Below, piece after piece: positions 37,827 to 46,901 of a DNA stretch of 64,000 bases. Source of the stretch: Trichomonas vaginalis G3 (taxonomy: Eukaryota; Parabasalia; Trichomonadida; Trichomonadidae); NCBI RefSeq assembly GCF_026262505.1, contig NC_067205.1, positions 19,093,645 to 19,157,644 on the forward strand, in the 5' to 3' direction. The notes beneath the pieces are model-generated. The model was not told where the DNA came from. It did no database searches and worked only from the letters and a program-made list of their open reading frames with translations. Both the position numbers and the translations under genes were made by a program. The first letter of the stretch is position 1, and each line of letters starts with the position of its first letter.

Positions 37827-38211
37827 TGCTATAAAAGTGACAATTTCATTTTTGTTTGTTTCTCATAATTTCTCAAAAAACATGATAACTTGATATTTGT
37901 AAATATCATACTTTATAACGTAAATAAGAACTTGACCTATTAAGAAAAGCAGTAATGAAAAGAAAATCTGAAATTCATAAAAATTACAAGTTTCTGATGA
38001 CAATTAGCTTAATTAAACCAGGTACAAGATTATATAATTGTATTTTCTATCCAATTATCCATATAATATCTTATCCAGAAAAAATAACTTGATCAATACC
38101 AAATGATTTTTTAACTAGTAAATAAAGTATTTTCTTTACACACACATTGTATATCATAGTTTTTTTTTTGGTTTCGCAAAACATCCAAAAACAAATATGC
38201 TATAAAAGTGA
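37827..38211 (-). promoter_or_regulatory. Two copies of an initiator with shared flanks
   Basis: The plus-strand block TGCTATAAAAGTGACAATTT occurs at about 37828-37847 and again at 38198-38217; on the minus strand each reads TCACTTTTATAGCA. The first precedes the 48-codon frame. The second (A at 38209) precedes an ATG at 38184 and a 37-codon frame ending at 38071. The shared 20 bases suggest duplicated promoters. Confidence 0.3.
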
Positions 38212-38550
38212 CAATTTTAGCAAAACGAAACCCTGAGAATAAGCAATAGTATTAAAAACGAATAGGATTTTGAGGTAAAAGAAGGAACTATTGTGAACAA
38301 GAAACAATGGTAAACCTTTAGGTTTAATTTGGATAAATTACAATTTTCTAATGTGATATCTAATATGTCCGTTGAAGATATTTTATTTTTGCATTGTTAA
38401 CTTGGGGATAACATCAATTGAAATTTTTTTGGGACAGAATTTGAAAATAAAAAATCCTAATATACAATCAAAGATACATAACTTGAAATTTTTCTGTGAT
38501 TAGTTTATGCAATTCAATGCAAAAAATTTTTTAGCAGATTTGACAACAAA

Positions 38551-40044
38551 ATGTTAAAAGGGTCAATTTCTAACCAACTTCTCAATTTTACAGCAGAAGA
38601 TGGTGACAAGTGGGAAAGTTGGCATGCTTACGCACCTTTATTTGAGGAATTTATGATTTTAGGCCCTGAAGATTTGGCTGTAAATCCACATCCTAAGGTA
38701 TTGTATCATTTCCCGGAAGATTCTCAAACTGAACACAATGCTTTAGCAAAATTTCTATTCGTTGACGGTGAAAATTTCAGAAATATTGATATTTCTACAG
38801 ATCATTTAGCAGATATCGAACTTTCAAGTGATTACCCCGAACGTGAGCAAATAGTAATCACTCGAGGTGAAGCAGGTCGTACAACATATATATACTGTAT
38901 TCGCTTCAGAGGATCAGCTTTTTCTCGTCCGGCAGTAAATAATGAAAATTTACTAGACGATGCGCACTTTTACAGATCGATAAAGGTTATGCCATCATGT
39001 ATGTTTGCGTTTTGTATAGTTTCTTATCATCCTTTTCATTCTTTATTATTTCATATACTTAATTTACTTTTAGATATAGAAACAAAATACAGAATTTCAT
39101 CTTACAACTTAAACAGCGCAGCACATCTATCATATTACAGAAAAAGCGGAAAAGGAGCAGATATCGTTTTTTGGCCAGAATCTACTATTGAATTTCGAAA
39201 AGAATGCCTCGAAACATTTTATCAGGCCTCTCTCCCAATGTATGGAGAGACAATTTGCTTATGTATGAGCGGATCTCGTCCTATTTTTTGGAGAATGCCA
39301 AAGAGAGAAGATATTGACATACAGTTTGCTTGTTGGGGAATAAGTACTCTTTTAGACTGGATTTCTCTTGATGATTTAATTACTTTACTTTCATTTTTGT
39401 TATTAGAGAATTATTTCGCAGTTGTTGGCACAAATATCGAAGCAATCAGCAAAATTACGACAGTACTACCTCAATTAATACTTCCTTTCTTCTGGACATC
39501 TCCTGTTATTTCAATTCTTCCAAAAGATCTTTTAGCTCTCTTGGATTCACCTGTTCCTACCATTCTCGGCATATATAGCAAATTTAGGAAACTAATTCCA
39601 TCGCATTACGTCATTATAGATATTGATAAAAAACATATTTCGTATCCGAACGAACCAATGCTTAAATTACCAAAGCATAAGTTCCTTCGGAATATGCTTG
39701 CCCCAATATATGAAGCTGGCCAAATGAATGTTGGAATTGCTCAAAATATTCTTAGAATTATTTCGGAATTCATCATAGATACGATTGTGAAGCAAGTTAT
39801 CTCTGCATTGATCACCAAGGTTAATGAGAAGAATACAGAGGGCACGATGTATCTTCCAGATCTGTTTTATTCCGTATTTGACAAAGAAGATCTTCCTTTC
39901 TTGAAGAAAATGAACGAAACCCAGTATTTCGTTGCTGCAAGAGAACAACTGTGCAGAATGAAGACTTCAATTAACTCTAACAATCAAAGTTTTTCATCTT
40001 TGATGCAGCCAGAGGAAGGACCAATAACAGCATTCCAAATATGA
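38551..40044 (+). CDS. DENN-domain protein (probable Rab exchange factor)
   Basis: 497 residues. DENN proteins activate Rab GTPases in membrane traffic. An upstream-DENN part (about 40-130) carries KVLYHFPEDSQ and a strand REQIVITRGEAGRTTYIYCI. A core DENN part (about 265-380) shows ENYFAVVGTN followed by PFFWTSPVISILPKDLLALL and SPVPTILGI, which match the family pattern W-x-x-P-V-x-x-L-P and P-x-P-x-x-x-G. A helical downstream-DENN part fills the C-terminus. No membrane anchor. The ATG is the first in frame. It stands alone between hairpin-rich regions. The family call is good; the Rab partner is unknown. Confidence 0.75.
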   Translation: MLKGSISNQLLNFTAEDGDKWESWHAYAPLFEEFMILGPEDLAVNPHPKVLYHFPEDSQTEHNALAKFLFVDGENFRNIDISTDHLADIELSSDYPEREQIVITRGEAGRTTYIYCIRFRGSAFSRPAVNNENLLDDAHFYRSIKVMPSCMFAFCIVSYHPFHSLLFHILNLLLDIETKYRISSYNLNSAAHLSYYRKSGKGADIVFWPESTIEFRKECLETFYQASLPMYGETICLCMSGSRPIFWRMPKREDIDIQFACWGISTLLDWISLDDLITLLSFLLLENYFAVVGTNIEAISKITTVLPQLILPFFWTSPVISILPKDLLALLDSPVPTILGIYSKFRKLIPSHYVIIDIDKKHISYPNEPMLKLPKHKFLRNMLAPIYEAGQMNVGIAQNILRIISEFIIDTIVKQVISALITKVNEKNTEGTMYLPDLFYSVFDKEDLPFLKKMNETQYFVAAREQLCRMKTSINSNNQSFSSLMQPEEGPITAFQI

Positions 40045-40285
40045 TTTATTTTTGTTTTATTTGTTGTGTTTGATAAATATCCATTGTTATTTATAGTTTT
40101 AATCAAAAATTATCAAAATTAAATTTTCCTACCTTCAATTGAAATTAAAAGAACTCCAGAGGACTCTACATATACAAGTTTAACTTGTAACAATGCAAAA
40201 AGTCCATGAAATATTGTACTTCCGCATTACAACCACCAAAGTTATGATACCAAGTATGGAGGTATTTTTTCAGTACGGGGTTATT

Positions 40286-40309
40286 TTGTTGCATGCTAAG
40301 TTCGGTCAA
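40286..40309 (+). repeat. Left 24-bp inverted repeat flanking the hairpin cassette
   Basis: This 24-base block (contains GCATGCTAAGTTCGG) is exactly inverse-complementary to 42282-42305. Weaker matches continue inward on both sides (CTCTCAATTTTATCGTCG here, CGACGATTAATTTCCTCTC near 42253) and again at 40446-40460 and 41945-41960 (AATAACTTTTC and its complement). The pair encloses the hairpin cassette of 40602-41884. Confidence 0.75.
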
Positions 40310-40601
40310 AATGTAAACCTCTCAATTTTATCGTCGGGGGAAGTAACTCAATTCCTTCAAAATTATTCTTTAAATATTGAATTTAAAGTTATTTAATTTG
40401 GATTATAAATAAATAGGCTAATACAATATTTAAAAATGAGAAAAAATAACTTTTCAAAGAACTTTTCATAATCTCAAAGAAAATTTTTTATTCAATAATT
40501 ATATAAATTAATTAACATTCATAATGAAATTGGATTTTTTTTATAAAAAATTGGTCCTACTTAACTTTTTGAGAGAATTTGGCTTTCTCGTAAACGAAAA
40601 A

Positions 40602-41884
40602 GGGGATTTGACGGAGTCAAATCCCCGCTCACAAAAAGTGGACTTTACATGTCAAATTTTATATGCATGTAATGTCCACTTTTATGAGTTTTAGGAAGGA
40701 ATTGGAAGCCATGAGTTACTGACATTGCATCAGTATCTCATAGCCTCCAATTCCTTCAAAAAATGGGAGAAACTTTGTCCGAATAGTTTAACATTCGGAC
40801 AAAGTTTCTCCCATTTTAAGAAGGAATTGGAGGGTAAGAGATATACCATATGAATGTATATCTCTTACCCTCCAATTCCTTCTAGAAAGTGTCCAAACTT
40901 TGGGTTAATTGCAAAGTATTAACCCAAAGTTTGGACACTTTCAAGTGGAGATGGAAGGCTTTAGGGTATATATTAATACAATATACCTCAAAGCCTTCCA
41001 TCTCCACTACAAATGGGAGAAACTTTGTCCGAATAGTTTAACATTCGGACAAAGTTTCTCCCATCTTTCAATGTAATTGCTACCTGTGAGGTACTGACTT
41101 GAAGTCAGTGCTTCACAGGTAGCAATATCCAAAAATTTAAAAACATTTTATCAGTTCGTTAGAGAACTAGAGCCTCCTAGGTACTGAACCAGAATCAGTG
41201 CCTAGGGGACTCTAGTGATCTATATAAATCTGAGAAACTTTGAGGAAATTGTTCGACATTTCCTCAAAGTTTCTCAGCAATTTAGCGAGGAATGTTCGTT
41301 ATCGTGTAGATATTTATAATATATACATGATAACAAACATTCCCCGCTAAAAGATGTAAAATCTTATAAGAAATAATTGCAAAAGAATAACAATTGCAAC
41401 AAATTTTATATGAAACTGAACCTTATGAGGTAGTGATTCAAGATCACCGCCTCATAAGATTCAGTTTCAATCTCAAGTATCTCAAAAGTAAGGCTCTATT
41501 TTTTGCCATGTAAAGTGTCACTTTTCTGTTCAAATGATAAGTTATTCAGAGAAAGTTTCCCAGCTATCAAGAGGGAATTGTTCCTTATGAGGTATATAGT
41601 TTATAATGTATACCTCATAAGGAACAATTCCCTCCTTAAAACGAGAAAACTTGTTCGAAATTGTTTATCATTTCGAACAAGTTTTCTCGTTTTTAATAAG
41701 AAACTAAAGGCTATGAGGCACTGATTATATATTAGTGCCTCACAGCCTTTAGTTCCTAATAGATAGCTGGGGAACTTTCTCCAAATGATAAGTTATTCAG
41801 AGAAAGTTTCCCAGCTATCAAGAGGGAATTGTTCCTTATGAGGTATATAGTTATAATGTATACCTCATAAGGAACAATTCCCTC
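40602..41884. repeat. Cassette of about 18 hairpins in three loop classes
   Basis: Head-to-tail inverted repeats, each 48-71 bases, with arms of about 19-28 pairs. Class A (40695-40757, 41076-41126, 41166-41216, 41411-41469, 41699-41757) has a seven-base loop after a GAGGTACTGA-like arm. Class B (40764-40813, 40885-40942, 41014-41063, 41230-41277, 41641-41690, 41762-41819) has AAT, an eight-base loop, then ATT. Class C (40819-40883, 40944-41008, 41281-41351, 41571-41634, 41822-41884) has a nine-base loop (ten in one) closed by GTATA-type pairs. Two simpler ones lie at 40602-40626 and 40628-40688. A B half-hairpin lies at 41531-41569. Many arms are perfect. Whether it is transcribed is unknown. 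Confidence 0.9.
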
Positions 41885-42281
41885 ATTAAAATCGTAGATA
41901 TTTTTTACTTATTACTCATGCTTTCAAAATCACAATCCTCTGAAAAGTTATTTTTTATTAAGAATTTAGAATTTTGATAAATACCTTTTTTCAATTTGAT
42001 ATAATACTTATATATTTTCAAAAAGACATTTTGAAAAGATATCTCAAAAGTTCTCTGAAAACCTATTTTTGATTAATTTTGAGAAATATCCGTATTAAAT
42101 TAATCAATAAATTCATTCAACACTACTTTAATTTTTAAATTCAAAAAATTATATGTGCTTCTTAAAATGTCTCACAAAAATTTTATTATAAAATTATATA
42201 CAATATTAAAAATCCCACAACATTTTTTTACTTTACATAATCGTACTTCCTCGACGATTAATTTCCTCTCAATTCCTATCG

Positions 42282-42305
42282 TTGACCGAACTTAGCATGC
42301 AACAA
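42282..42305 (-). repeat. Right 24-bp inverted repeat flanking the hairpin cassette
   Basis: Exact inverse complement of 40286-40309, 2.0 kb away on the other side of the hairpin cassette. No target-site duplication could be fixed because the outer ends of the similarity are unclear. Confidence 0.75.
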
Positions 42306-42461
42306 TTTTTCTGACGTTATCATCTATGTAATGGAAAATAGTCACCATTATGCAAATAATTTATAAATGAAAAAAATCATATAAAAAAATTATAAAAAAT
42401 TGAGAAATAACGAAACATATTAATTTAAGACAGTAAAACATTAATATAATAACTAACAATT

Positions 42462-43316
42462 CTAATTATCTTCAAGTAATGACGCATTTTGTTCGCTGAC
42501 TGGCTGTGTCTTCTTTGTCTTCTTAATTATTGGCATAATTATGGTTTGTAGTATAGAACAAAGGAAGCCAAATGCAGTTAAACCATTCATTGCGTATTTC
42601 ACAATATCAGCGTTGAATTGAACAGATGGCATGGCATATGTATCATTTTTAGAGTAATCAAGATTCTTCCAATACACTACTTGCTTGTTTTGAGCGAATT
42701 CTGGCGAGTTTTTGATGGATGATCCGGCAATTATGGTGAATTTGACATGATTGTATGGGGCTTCAGATATCTGGATCATTGCAGGCCTTGTAAAGTTAAA
42801 TGGATATGTATCATTCGTTAAAATTGTATCTAAAAAAGTATTATTTGACGTATTAGTCATTGTGGTCCAAAAATGCAATGCCTTTTGTCTAGGGTGCATC
42901 AAATCTTGAACAAGGATCCTTGAGTTCTCTCCAAAATCAAAAAATGAAAAATATTTTTCTTCCAGGCCATCTTTGTCAAAAGAGAATGAAGTTCCAGTTG
43001 AATCTGCGATAATTGATCCACTAGGCACTGTAACATTTGTAAACCAGAAAGAAATGTCACAGTCATTTCCTGTACACTTTGCTGTAGCATTTTCATCGAA
43101 GAAATATGCTTCTCCTGGCTTAATCTCAGACTCATTTGAATAGTTTGAGATGACTTTTAATGATGATTTTGATTTTGCATGTAAATAAATTCCAAGTGAC
43201 TGAATATCGGCTTCAACTTCCCATGATGTTCCATCTTGGGAAACTCTGCATCTTTCGAACTCGAAATCATCATAAATTTTCTTGCATGACTTAAAAAATA
43301 AAAGAACTAAAAACAT
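42462..43316 (-). CDS. Small type I membrane protein, unknown function
   Basis: 284 residues. A hydrophobic start (MFLVLLFF) serves as a short signal peptide. The extracellular part (about 20-240) has several N-glycosylation sites (NYS, NAT, NVT, NTS, NNT, NDT, NFT) and cysteines C-TGND-C. A membrane helix follows near 243-268 (GLTAFGFLCSILQTIIMPII), then a basic stop (KKTKKT) and a short tail. An initiator TCACTTT has its A at 43332, 16 bases before ATG, which fixes the start. I do not recognise the family. It faces the same way as the next gene upstream, with 365 bases between. Confidence 0.75.
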   Translation of the reverse strand: MFLVLLFFKSCKKIYDDFEFERCRVSQDGTSWEVEADIQSLGIYLHAKSKSSLKVISNYSNESEIKPGEAYFFDENATAKCTGNDCDISFWFTNVTVPSGSIIADSTGTSFSFDKDGLEEKYFSFFDFGENSRILVQDLMHPRQKALHFWTTMTNTSNNTFLDTILTNDTYPFNFTRPAMIQISEAPYNHVKFTIIAGSSIKNSPEFAQNKQVVYWKNLDYSKNDTYAMPSVQFNADIVKYAMNGLTAFGFLCSILQTIIMPIIKKTKKTQPVSEQNASLLEDN

Positions 43317-43331
43317 TATTTAACAAAAAAG

Positions 43332-43338
43332 TGACAAT
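43332..43338 (-). promoter_or_regulatory. Initiator of the 42462-43316 gene
   Basis: Minus-strand TCACTTTTTT. The A at 43332 would be the transcription start, giving a 16-base leader. It matches the trichomonad initiator consensus TCA(C/T)(T/A). Confidence 0.55.
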
Positions 43339-43681
43339 TCATTCTTTATCTGCAATTTATCTACAACCAACATTGATTTATCTAAAACTAACACATCCAT
43401 CTTTAATTGTTTGTAAATTTAAGAATTTTGAGCATTAACTAGTTGATTTCTTGTAAGTTTTCATTCAATTCGCCCTATTTTATTTCCATATTTCAGCAAT
43501 AGCACTCAATCTAACGAATGACTATAGTATTCTATTGATTGAGCGCTAATTCAGAAAAGATAAAAATATTTGAATAAAAACTAAAAAATGATTACCAAAC
43601 GATAAATTTTTATAAGTATACAAACAAAAGTATTAATTAATCCATACATATTGAACATTATAAGTTTTTTTGATATGAAAT

Positions 43682-44047
43682 CTAATATTTTGGACCAAAA
43701 ATTCGTTTTAATACACCACTTACTATACTGCATAAAGAAGTTATTGTAAAGAGTAAGGCAAAGCGATGCAATGCTGTTTTAAAACTGTATTTTAGAACAT
43801 TTTTCGAAACTGTTTCGCATAAAATAGCTTCTGATGCAAACATTGCGCAATATACTGCACATTCAAAGATTTCTCTTGATTTTAAGCCCGCATATATACC
43901 AACAATAAATGAGAAAACTGTTCCAAACATAAAGTTAATCATTTTTCGAGGAGAATTTTCATTTTCTTCCTTTTCATCTTGTTTATATTCTTCTGGAGTG
44001 ACATCTTGTAATTCCAACTTATTTTCCTTATCATGATCTTCAATCAT
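43682..44047 (-). CDS. Small multi-pass membrane protein, unknown function
   Basis: 121 residues from the ATG at 44047. I choose this over the upstream ATG at 44128 because an initiator lies between them (A at 44062, 15 bases before ATG). The first ~40 residues are acidic and hydrophilic (MIEDHDKENKLELQDV). Then come two or three hydrophobic helices (NFMFGTVFSFIVGIYAGL, ECAVYCAMFASEAILC, FALLFTITSLCSIVSGVL) and a basic end (KRIFGPKY). No recognised family. Confidence 0.65.
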   Translation of the reverse strand: MIEDHDKENKLELQDVTPEEYKQDEKEENENSPRKMINFMFGTVFSFIVGIYAGLKSREIFECAVYCAMFASEAILCETVSKNVLKYSFKTALHRFALLFTITSLCSIVSGVLKRIFGPKY

Positions 44048-44057
44048 TTGGAAATAA

Positions 44058-44064
44058 AAAGTGA
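44058..44064 (-). promoter_or_regulatory. Initiator of the 43682-44047 gene
   Basis: Minus-strand TCACTTTTTATTTCCAAATG. The A at 44062 gives a 15-base leader. Nearly the same initiator and spacing occur at the neighbouring gene, which supports both starts. Confidence 0.55.
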
Positions 44065-44370
44065 CAGTTTCATTCACATAGATCTTGAAATCAGATTTTA
44101 AAAGTAGCGTCATTGAAATACAATACATGAAAAACGCTAATACACCGAATATTAATCAAAAATTCAAAAACATCGAAGATGTATTCTACCAATATCAAAG
44201 ATTACTATTTATAACTCAATTTATAGGGCGTTATTTCAAGAAGTATATATAGACACCATGCAGGTAACTTATAATTCTCCATTTGAATACAAACAACTTT
44301 TGCTAAGTATTTGTATAAGAAGAGTACTATAATTTATGAGGATGTTTTATTGTCGTCTAGAAAAAGTGAC

Positions 44371-44407
44371 AAAATTATTATTGTCGTCAGACGACAATAA
44401 TAATTTT
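44371..44407. repeat. Perfect 18-bp palindrome around GTCGTC
   Basis: AAAATTATTATTGTCGTC and its complement are separated by one base. The core ATTGTCGTCT also lies just upstream (44349) and in another hairpin at 47958-47986. Confidence 0.8.
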
Positions 44408-45192
44408 TGTTTTAAAATTCGTACAATTCATTTCTAACATTTTAATTTAGATAGGAACATGCTCTATTATATATAGAATCATGTGGATATGCAGTGGATG
44501 TATGGTTGTATATCATGCAACTTGATCACATTAGATTAAAGTTGTTTTTGACATATAACAGATAAAATTCATTGGTTCATATCGTAATACCTATAGTAAT
44601 GCATAAAATATAGAAATAAATGCAAAAACACATATTTTAATTTTTGGAGATTCTTTATCTAATTTTATTAAATGGTAAGAGATGTGTTTGACATTGTGTT
44701 ATAATTGTAATATATGTTTCTATACTACTTCTAATGTGTTTATTTGTGTATCTCACAGAATGAATATAGAGAATATATTCCAAAACTTTATTATTGCAAT
44801 TATTAAAGTTTGAGCAATAGTATCAGGTTATTGAAATGTGAAATAGTTAGATTTTACTGTGAACAATAGATAATTTAATAAAATGAATATAAATAGTTTC
44901 ATTTTTAATTTATATATTTGAATTAATTATTTTATACAACACATAATGAATATTACTACTTGAGATCCTATTATTGGTTTTCTTCATTAAAATAGTCTAG
45001 TTTTATAACCAATTTTGGAAATCTCAGCACAAAATTGCATTTTCAACTGATTTGAGCCAGGAATATTCATTACTATGCTTTTATAGGCTGGACATATGAA
45101 ATAGAAATCAAAATTCTCAATGTTTTTAATATAATTTATAGTATATATTTCAGGAGCTGCAATGGAAGCAAAAATCGCTCCAGTAGTACCAG
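44408..45192. other. AT-rich gene-free region
   Basis: No credible frame or RNA gene. It leads into the GC-rich hairpin array. Confidence 0.4.
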
Positions 45193-46096
45193 TAAGCCTG
45201 GAAGGAAGCCCATTCTCATGGTTTGGACTTCCTTCAAGGCTTTCTTGGATAAAATAAATCTTAATTTATTGTTAAGGGAGTATTTTTTCAGGAACTGGTC
45301 CCTACTGTGGCCAAAACTTCGTAATAGTCCGTTCTCAGGGCCAGATTCCTCTCCTGCCGCCATAGATCATGGCAGCATTTGAGAAAGCTGGCTCTGAGAA
45401 CTGTAAGCGAGGTTGTAGCATCTGTAGAGGTCAGATCCTGCATTTTTAAGTCTTTCAGGATCGAGATGATAGGAGATCGTCAATGATGCGGACGATCTCC
45501 CTCAACCTCGATCCTGAGGATTGATCTTGCAGGCTCTGACCTCCATTGTGGCCAGAGCTTCGTAATAATATGTTTTTAGGGCCAGATTCCTCACCTGCCG
45601 CCATAGATCATGGCGGCATTTGAGAAAGCCGGCTCTGAGCATTATTTGCGAAGTTCTGGTCTCTCATGAGGCCAGGACCTGTAATATGAAGTCTTTCAGG
45701 GCCGAGTTCTCACGAGATCATCTACCATGATGACGAAGATGGAAAAACTCGGCCCTGAGGATTGATCTTGCAGGCTCTTGCCTCTGATAAGGCCAGAGCT
45801 TCGTAGGGACGTTCTCTCGGGACTGGAATCCTCTCCGACCGCCCGAATCAGGGCGGCCTTTGAGGAAACCGGCCCCGAGGATGCTTTGCGAAGCTCTGGC
45901 CTTTCCTGAAGCCAGAGCTTGTGAGTTTCATTCAGAGCCAAGTTCCTCTCGGATCGTGCCTAATGAGGACGACCGTTGAGGAACATGGCTTCGAGGATAT
46001 GAATTGTGAACTCTGGCCTCGATGAAGGCCAGAGTTTTTAAGTGAATGTTTTGATGGGATGAGCCTATGATCTTTAAGCTCGTCCCATCAAAACAT
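45193..46096. repeat. GC-rich array of alternating long and short hairpins
   Basis: Period about 120 bases. Long hairpins (45333-45399, 45455-45517, 45577-45638, 45695-45757, 45817-45878, 45933-45993) have an outer stem of the type GGGCC...GGCTC and usually an inner apical stem. Short ones (45291-45320, a degenerate one near 45409-45441, 45533-45558, 45651-45680, 45774-45799, 45891-45920, 46009-46036) read like GCTCTGGCCT, six loop bases, AGGCCAGAGC. A hairpin at 45193-45241 precedes and one at 46045-46096 follows. Stem bases change in pairs between copies. The array is far richer in G and C than its surroundings. Confidence 0.85.
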
Positions 46097-46319
46097 TTGT
46101 TTAAAAATTGAATTAATAATTATCGTATATATTGAAAAAATAAACTTGAAAAAAATTGTTATATATAAAGAATATAATAAAATAAACATAAAATTAAATA
46201 AAAATTTCCAAAAAAAATTCAAAATTCTGAATTTAAAATAAAAAATTATAAATTTCATATGAAAATTAAGAATTTGGAAAAATCTAGATTTATAAAGTAA
46301 TGTTATATATGGTTTAAAT

Positions 46320-46643
46320 ATGGCAGTCCCAACGGGAACCGCGGTAATTTACCGAGGTTTCCGCACACCGGTTCCTTTTTTTAGGAATTTTTTAGATTAA
46401 AAATATGCTTTGTAAATCATTTTTTGTAAATCGGCAAAAATTTGGAAATATTCTGCGACAATAAATCTGGGAATAGTATTTTAAATACGAAACAACCTAT
46501 TTAAAAGTGTTTCGCTCGATTTTGTATAATTTCAAATTTTCGCATATAGCTTTCCGTGAATTACCGTGATTTTACCGCCACATCAATAGTTTTGACCCTA
46601 TATTACCGCACGGCAATGTTTTTCTCGATTTTGTACAGCCCTA
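46320..46643. mobile_element. Possible hAT-like non-autonomous element
   Basis: Nine bases GGTTTAAAT flank the segment (46311-46319 and 46644-46652), as a target duplication would. The ends are loosely inverse (ATGGCAGTCCC left, TAGGGCTGTAC on the other strand at the right), and CAGGGCTG-like ends are usual for hAT elements, as are 8-bp duplications. The interior is GC-richer with GCGGTAATTTACCG-type motifs. No coding region. Confidence 0.4.
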
Positions 46644-46832
46644 GGTTTAAATGAGAATATGATTATTAATTGAGAGTTTTAGATAGAATTTGAGAATAAT
46701 CATTTCCAAAAAAAAGAAATTTTTCTAAAATGAGTTTCCCTTTGCATAGGATGATGCTCATTCCTTGCAAATATAAAATCATTTTCTGAAATATAAGGCT
46801 AGATTCACATTCTTCAGATCAATTGCAAGTTT

Positions 46833-46901
46833 TTCCTGATTTGCTCATGTATTTGCAGGGTCTATCACTAGGACCCTGCACCTGTATGAGCAAATCAGGA
46901 A
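46833..46901. repeat. Isolated hairpin
   Basis: TTCCTGATTTGCTCAT pairs exactly with 46886-46901; inside it GCAGGGTC pairs with GGACCCTGC around eight bases. It has the same style as the neighbouring arrays. Confidence 0.75.

Noticed and set aside
40193-40396. 67-codon frame
   Set aside because: It covers the left inverted repeat of the hairpin cassette and has no protein-like pattern or initiator.
41503-41724. 73-codon frame
   Set aside because: It runs across hairpins; its codons are explained by the inverted repeats.
40602-41884. CRISPR array
   Set aside because: No constant direct repeat with variable spacers; the units are inverted repeats with different arms, and the genome is eukaryotic.
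44048-44128. Longer start of the small membrane protein at 44128
   Set aside because: An initiator lies between 44128 and 44047, so the shorter form is favoured.
45136-45941. Minus-strand frames in the GC-rich array
   Set aside because: They follow the hairpin repeats and change frame from unit to unit.
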